In this document: in pieces, positions 61,449 through 64,000 of the stretch
How the letters are laid out: each line of letters starts with the position of its first letter
Position numbering within the stretch: position 1 is the first letter of the stretch
Assembly: GCF_003054175.1 (NCBI RefSeq)
Contig: NZ_QBKN01000002.1
Location: 218,189 to 282,188, forward strand
Length of the DNA stretch: 64,000 bases
Reading direction: 5' to 3'
Source of the DNA: Allosediminivita pacifica
Lineage (GTDB): Bacteria; Pseudomonadota; Alphaproteobacteria; Rhodobacterales; Rhodobacteraceae
The notes under the pieces: generated by a model
What the model saw: only the letters and a program-made list of their open reading frames with translations
Told to the model about the DNA's origin: nothing
Databases searched by the model: none
Position numbers and translations under genes: made by a program

Positions 61449-63905
61449 ATGAAACACTTCATCGAAGCTCTTGATCACCCTGTTTGGCTCTGCTCCGACG
61501 GGGGTGAATTGCTCGCACTCAGTCGCGGTGCGCGCCGGCTCACGACGCAGGCAGCCCCGGTCCCCGCCTGCGTCATCAAGGCAGTCACCGTGCTTAGAAG
61601 CGGCACACGCGATCGGCCGGTCGCTGAACCATGGAGCGCGGAGCCGGACGATCTGGACGCCCTAGTACTTGCCAAGTGGGTCGACCGCGAAGATCCGACT
61701 GCGGGGATCCTTGTCGAATTGACTTCAGAGCAAGGAGCAACGGCAAACGGAATGCTGGCCGGGGCACGCGGCTCGTTGCCCGCCCCTCTTGCCGATGGCT
61801 TCGTCCCGGTCACGATCCGGCCGGGCTCTGGAACCATCGCCTTTGGCCCGGGCGCTGCGGCTCTCGGCCTACCGGACGGCCGAGATCTGACATTCGGACA
61901 ATTTCTCGAACGCATTCATGCGGAAGACGCGGACGTCTCGGCTTCGCTTCGAAACATGGCCGAGACCTGTCCACTGGGAGGGATCGACACTCGATTCCGG
62001 ACCCTGGGCCCAGACGGCAGCTGGCTTTGGCTGCGTCTCACGGGGAGATGGCCAGAGGACAGAGGAACAGAACGACCGACAGAACTGATCTGCCTGATGC
62101 GGGATATCACGCCTGAACAGGAAGACATGCTTCGCCTCGAGGAAAGCGCCGAGGCCGCCAAGCGTCAGCTGAACCGGTTCCGCCAGATGGCGGACAATGC
62201 CCCGGGTGCTGTCTACGAGCGCGTCGACACCGTGGACGGGCAATGGGTCTATACCTACCATAGCGCAGGCATGCCGGACCTCTTCGGCGTAACCGCGGAA
62301 GAGATCCAGCGCGACGGTCGCGCCGTCTTCAAGCACATCGATGCCGACCAGAAACGAGAGATTGCCGCGCAGATCTCGGTCGTGCGCCAAACCGGAGAAG
62401 AGATCGAAAGGGTGCTGCACATCGCGCATCCGACTCGCGGAATGCGCGCCGTCATGTTGACGACACGTCCCTACACACAGCCGGACGGATCAACCATCTG
62501 GTTCGGGAACATGGCCGACATCACCGCCCAGGTCGCCGCCGAACGACGCGCGGCAGAAACGGCAGAGCAACTCCGCGCATCGCACGACAGACTGAACCGG
62601 CTGGCCGACAATGCCCCGGGCGCGCTCTGGGAGTACCGCGAAATGCCAGACGGGACCGTGGCCTTCGCATACTTCAGCGCAAGCCTGCCCGAGATGGTCG
62701 GCGTTGATGCCGAAACTCTACATCGGGATCCAACTTCCTGTTTGCGTTATGTCTCGGAATCCGATTCGCAGCAGTTGATAGAAAAATTTGAAATAGCCCG
62801 TGAAACCCATACCCCTTTCAGTTGCTCCTATACGCTGAACCATCCGCAACAGGGGGCGCGGAGGCTCCTGATTTCCGCCCAGCCATCGGAGATCGGCGAC
62901 GGCGTAACCGCCTGGTTCGCGAACCTCCTCGACGTAACCAAACAGGAAGAAACCGAAGCCCGCGCCGCCATGGCATTCGAAGAACTGAAAGACCTGCACA
63001 AGCGGCTGAGCAGCCTCGCCGGGAATGCTCCCGCGGCTCTTTACGAATTTCGTATCGATGAAAATGGCAAGAGCGAATTCCCGTTCTTCACACCGCGCAT
63101 GCCCGCACTAATGGGCGTCTCCGCCAAGGAGATCACCGAAAATGGCCAATCGGTCTTCGACGCTGTTCATCCAGAAGACTTGCCCGCCATCATAGCGGAC
63201 ACCGAACGATCACGCGAGACACTTGAGCAGTTCTCGCAAACGTTTCGCACCACAATGACAGAAGGCGGCGAGCGTTGGATCACAGCGACGGCAAAACCCA
63301 TCGTCGAAAACGGAAGCGTCGCGCGCTGGTTCGGCTTCATGTTCGACGCGACCGAACGAATGGAAGCCGAGAAACGCGCCAACCAAGCCTCGGAAGAGCT
63401 ACGCCGCGCGCATGCTCGCTTTCTCGTCATGGCAGACAATGCCCCAGGAGCGATATTCGAGTTCCGCCTCACGATCGATCGCAAGCTGCACTTTCTCTTT
63501 GTAAGCCCACAGCTTCCGGCCCTCCTCGGGGTGACATGCGAAAATATCCAGGAGGATGGATTCGCAGTCTATACCAATGTCCCCCGCGAAGATCGCGAGG
63601 CAAGTATCGCGCACATTCACCGGGCGATCAATTCTGGAAAGTCAGTCCGGTTTCGTCATCGCGTGAATCATCCCGAGCGGGGTGAGCGATGGGTATTGGT
63701 ATCTCTGAGCCCGAACAAATATGACGACGATGGGGTAAACGGCTTCGGCAATGCCATTGATGTGACCGAGGATGTTCGGCGCGAGACCGAATTGCGCCGA
63801 ACGCACGAGATGGCCGAAAAGATGCGTCGCGAGAATGAACACCAGGCTCTCCATGACGGACTGACGGGGCTCCCGAACCGGCGAAGCTATGACCGCGAGA
63901 GCGAG
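61449..63905 (+). pseudogene. Multi-PAS diguanylate cyclase, truncated in its GGDEF domain by an IS66 element
   Basis: About 818 native residues remain. An N-terminal PAS-like region (about 1-240) is followed by four tandem PAS modules about 138 residues apart, each opening with ADNAPGA or a variant at about 246, 384, 523 and 660. A coiled coil leads to the GGDEF start ALHDGLTGLPNRRSYDRE at about 800. The gene is cut at about 63905, before the GGDEF signature and catalytic loop, so no cyclase activity is expected. ATG 61449 has TGGAAGA upstream. It is probably a soluble sensor, since no membrane segment is seen. Confidence 0.88.
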
Positions 63906-64000
63906 GTAACCGACCGGTTGATACCGTCGCCTGATCCTACGACTTCCAGTTCCACGGGAGCAGTTCGTCGAGGCGGTTGATCTTGTGATCGTGGATACGG
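63906..64000 (-). mobile_element. End of an IS66-family insertion sequence (continues past the window)
   Basis: Starts with GTAACCGACCGG; GTAA is the typical terminal sequence of IS66-family elements. It interrupts the diguanylate cyclase gene. The minus-strand frame inside ends like an IS66 TnpC transposase. Only the transposase-end side of the element lies in the window, so the target duplication cannot be checked. Confidence 0.8.
63937..64000 (-). CDS. tnpC: IS66-family transposase TnpC, C-terminal fragment
   Basis: The last 20 residues before TAG read RIHDHKINRL-DELLPWNWKS, matching the C-terminal tail of IS66 TnpC proteins (the ...RLDELLPWNW motif). The rest of the gene lies to the right of the window. 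Confidence 0.82.
   Translation of the reverse strand, partial: RIHDHKINRLDELLPWNWKS

Noticed and set aside
61449..63980. Intact PAS-containing sensor ending at 63980
   Set aside because: The last 25 codons are IS66 sequence; the GGDEF domain is cut, not naturally ended.
1..64000. CRISPR array
   Set aside because: No regularly spaced short repeats were seen; the only tandem repeats are the 30-bp unit after metK and protein-level PAS repeats.

Overview
The window looks like chromosomal DNA from an alphaproteobacterium of the order Rhodobacterales (Roseobacter/Rhodobacteraceae type). The evidence is high GC content, CCA-encoding tRNAs, a SAM/SAH riboswitch before metK (a class known essentially from this order), an irr gene divergent from fabA, the runs aroA-cmk-...-rpsA-ihfB-lapA-trpF and miaB-...-phoH-ybeY-corC-lnt-(riboswitch)-metK, and a family of palindromic intergenic repeats. 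I cannot name a genus.

Layout. 0-7.2 kb: an enolase-superfamily enzyme overlapping an SqrR/BigR-like persulfide-sensor-type ArsR regulator, an acyl-CoA synthetase, an ABC exporter, tRNA-Gly(TCC), a cupin and a TauE/SafE permease. 7.2-11.6 kb: SRAP (YedK-like) protein, methyltransferase, DUF1992 protein, exported 5'-nucleotidase, DUF952 protein. 11.6-20.5 kb: pyrD, then on the minus strand trpF, lapA, ihfB, rpsA, a nitroreductase, a DUF4168 protein, cmk, aroA (class II, CP4-like) and trmB. 20.6-23.3 kb: exported phosphoglycerate-mutase-like and dienelactone-hydrolase-like proteins, then a divergent qorB-like/HxlR pair. 23.4-31.1 kb: metK with its riboswitch, lnt, corC, ybeY, phoH, two related small exported proteins of unknown function, and miaB. 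31.5-38 kb: GNAT, ferredoxin-reductase-like protein, fabI, fabB, a roughly 2-kb AT-richer insert with hypothetical ORFs, fabA and irr.

38-50 kb: nagA, tRNA-Leu(TAA), a zincin-like lipoprotein, a cytochrome c, a DUF1194 protein, a lytic transglycosylase, tRNA-Arg(TCT), an adaptor-RND-GNAT operon, a DUF2255/SDR pair and a beta-propeller glycosidase-like protein. 50-56 kb: rarA, then a LysR regulator divergent from an NADP-binding reductase, a frameshifted extradiol dioxygenase and a glutathionyl-hydroquinone reductase, then a MYG1-family protein. 56-61 kb: a complete livKGFHM-type ABC importer operon. 61.4-64 kb: a multi-PAS diguanylate cyclase cut early in its GGDEF domain by the end of an IS66-family element that runs out of the window.

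Most of the window is conserved housekeeping sequence: lipid, nucleotide, aromatic amino acid, translation, tRNA modification and envelope functions. The accessory or unusual parts are the insert between fabA and fabB, the LysR/quinone-detoxification cluster with a one-base frameshift, the paired small proteins after miaB, the intergenic repeat family and the IS66 disruption. No phage, CRISPR array or plasmid functions were seen.
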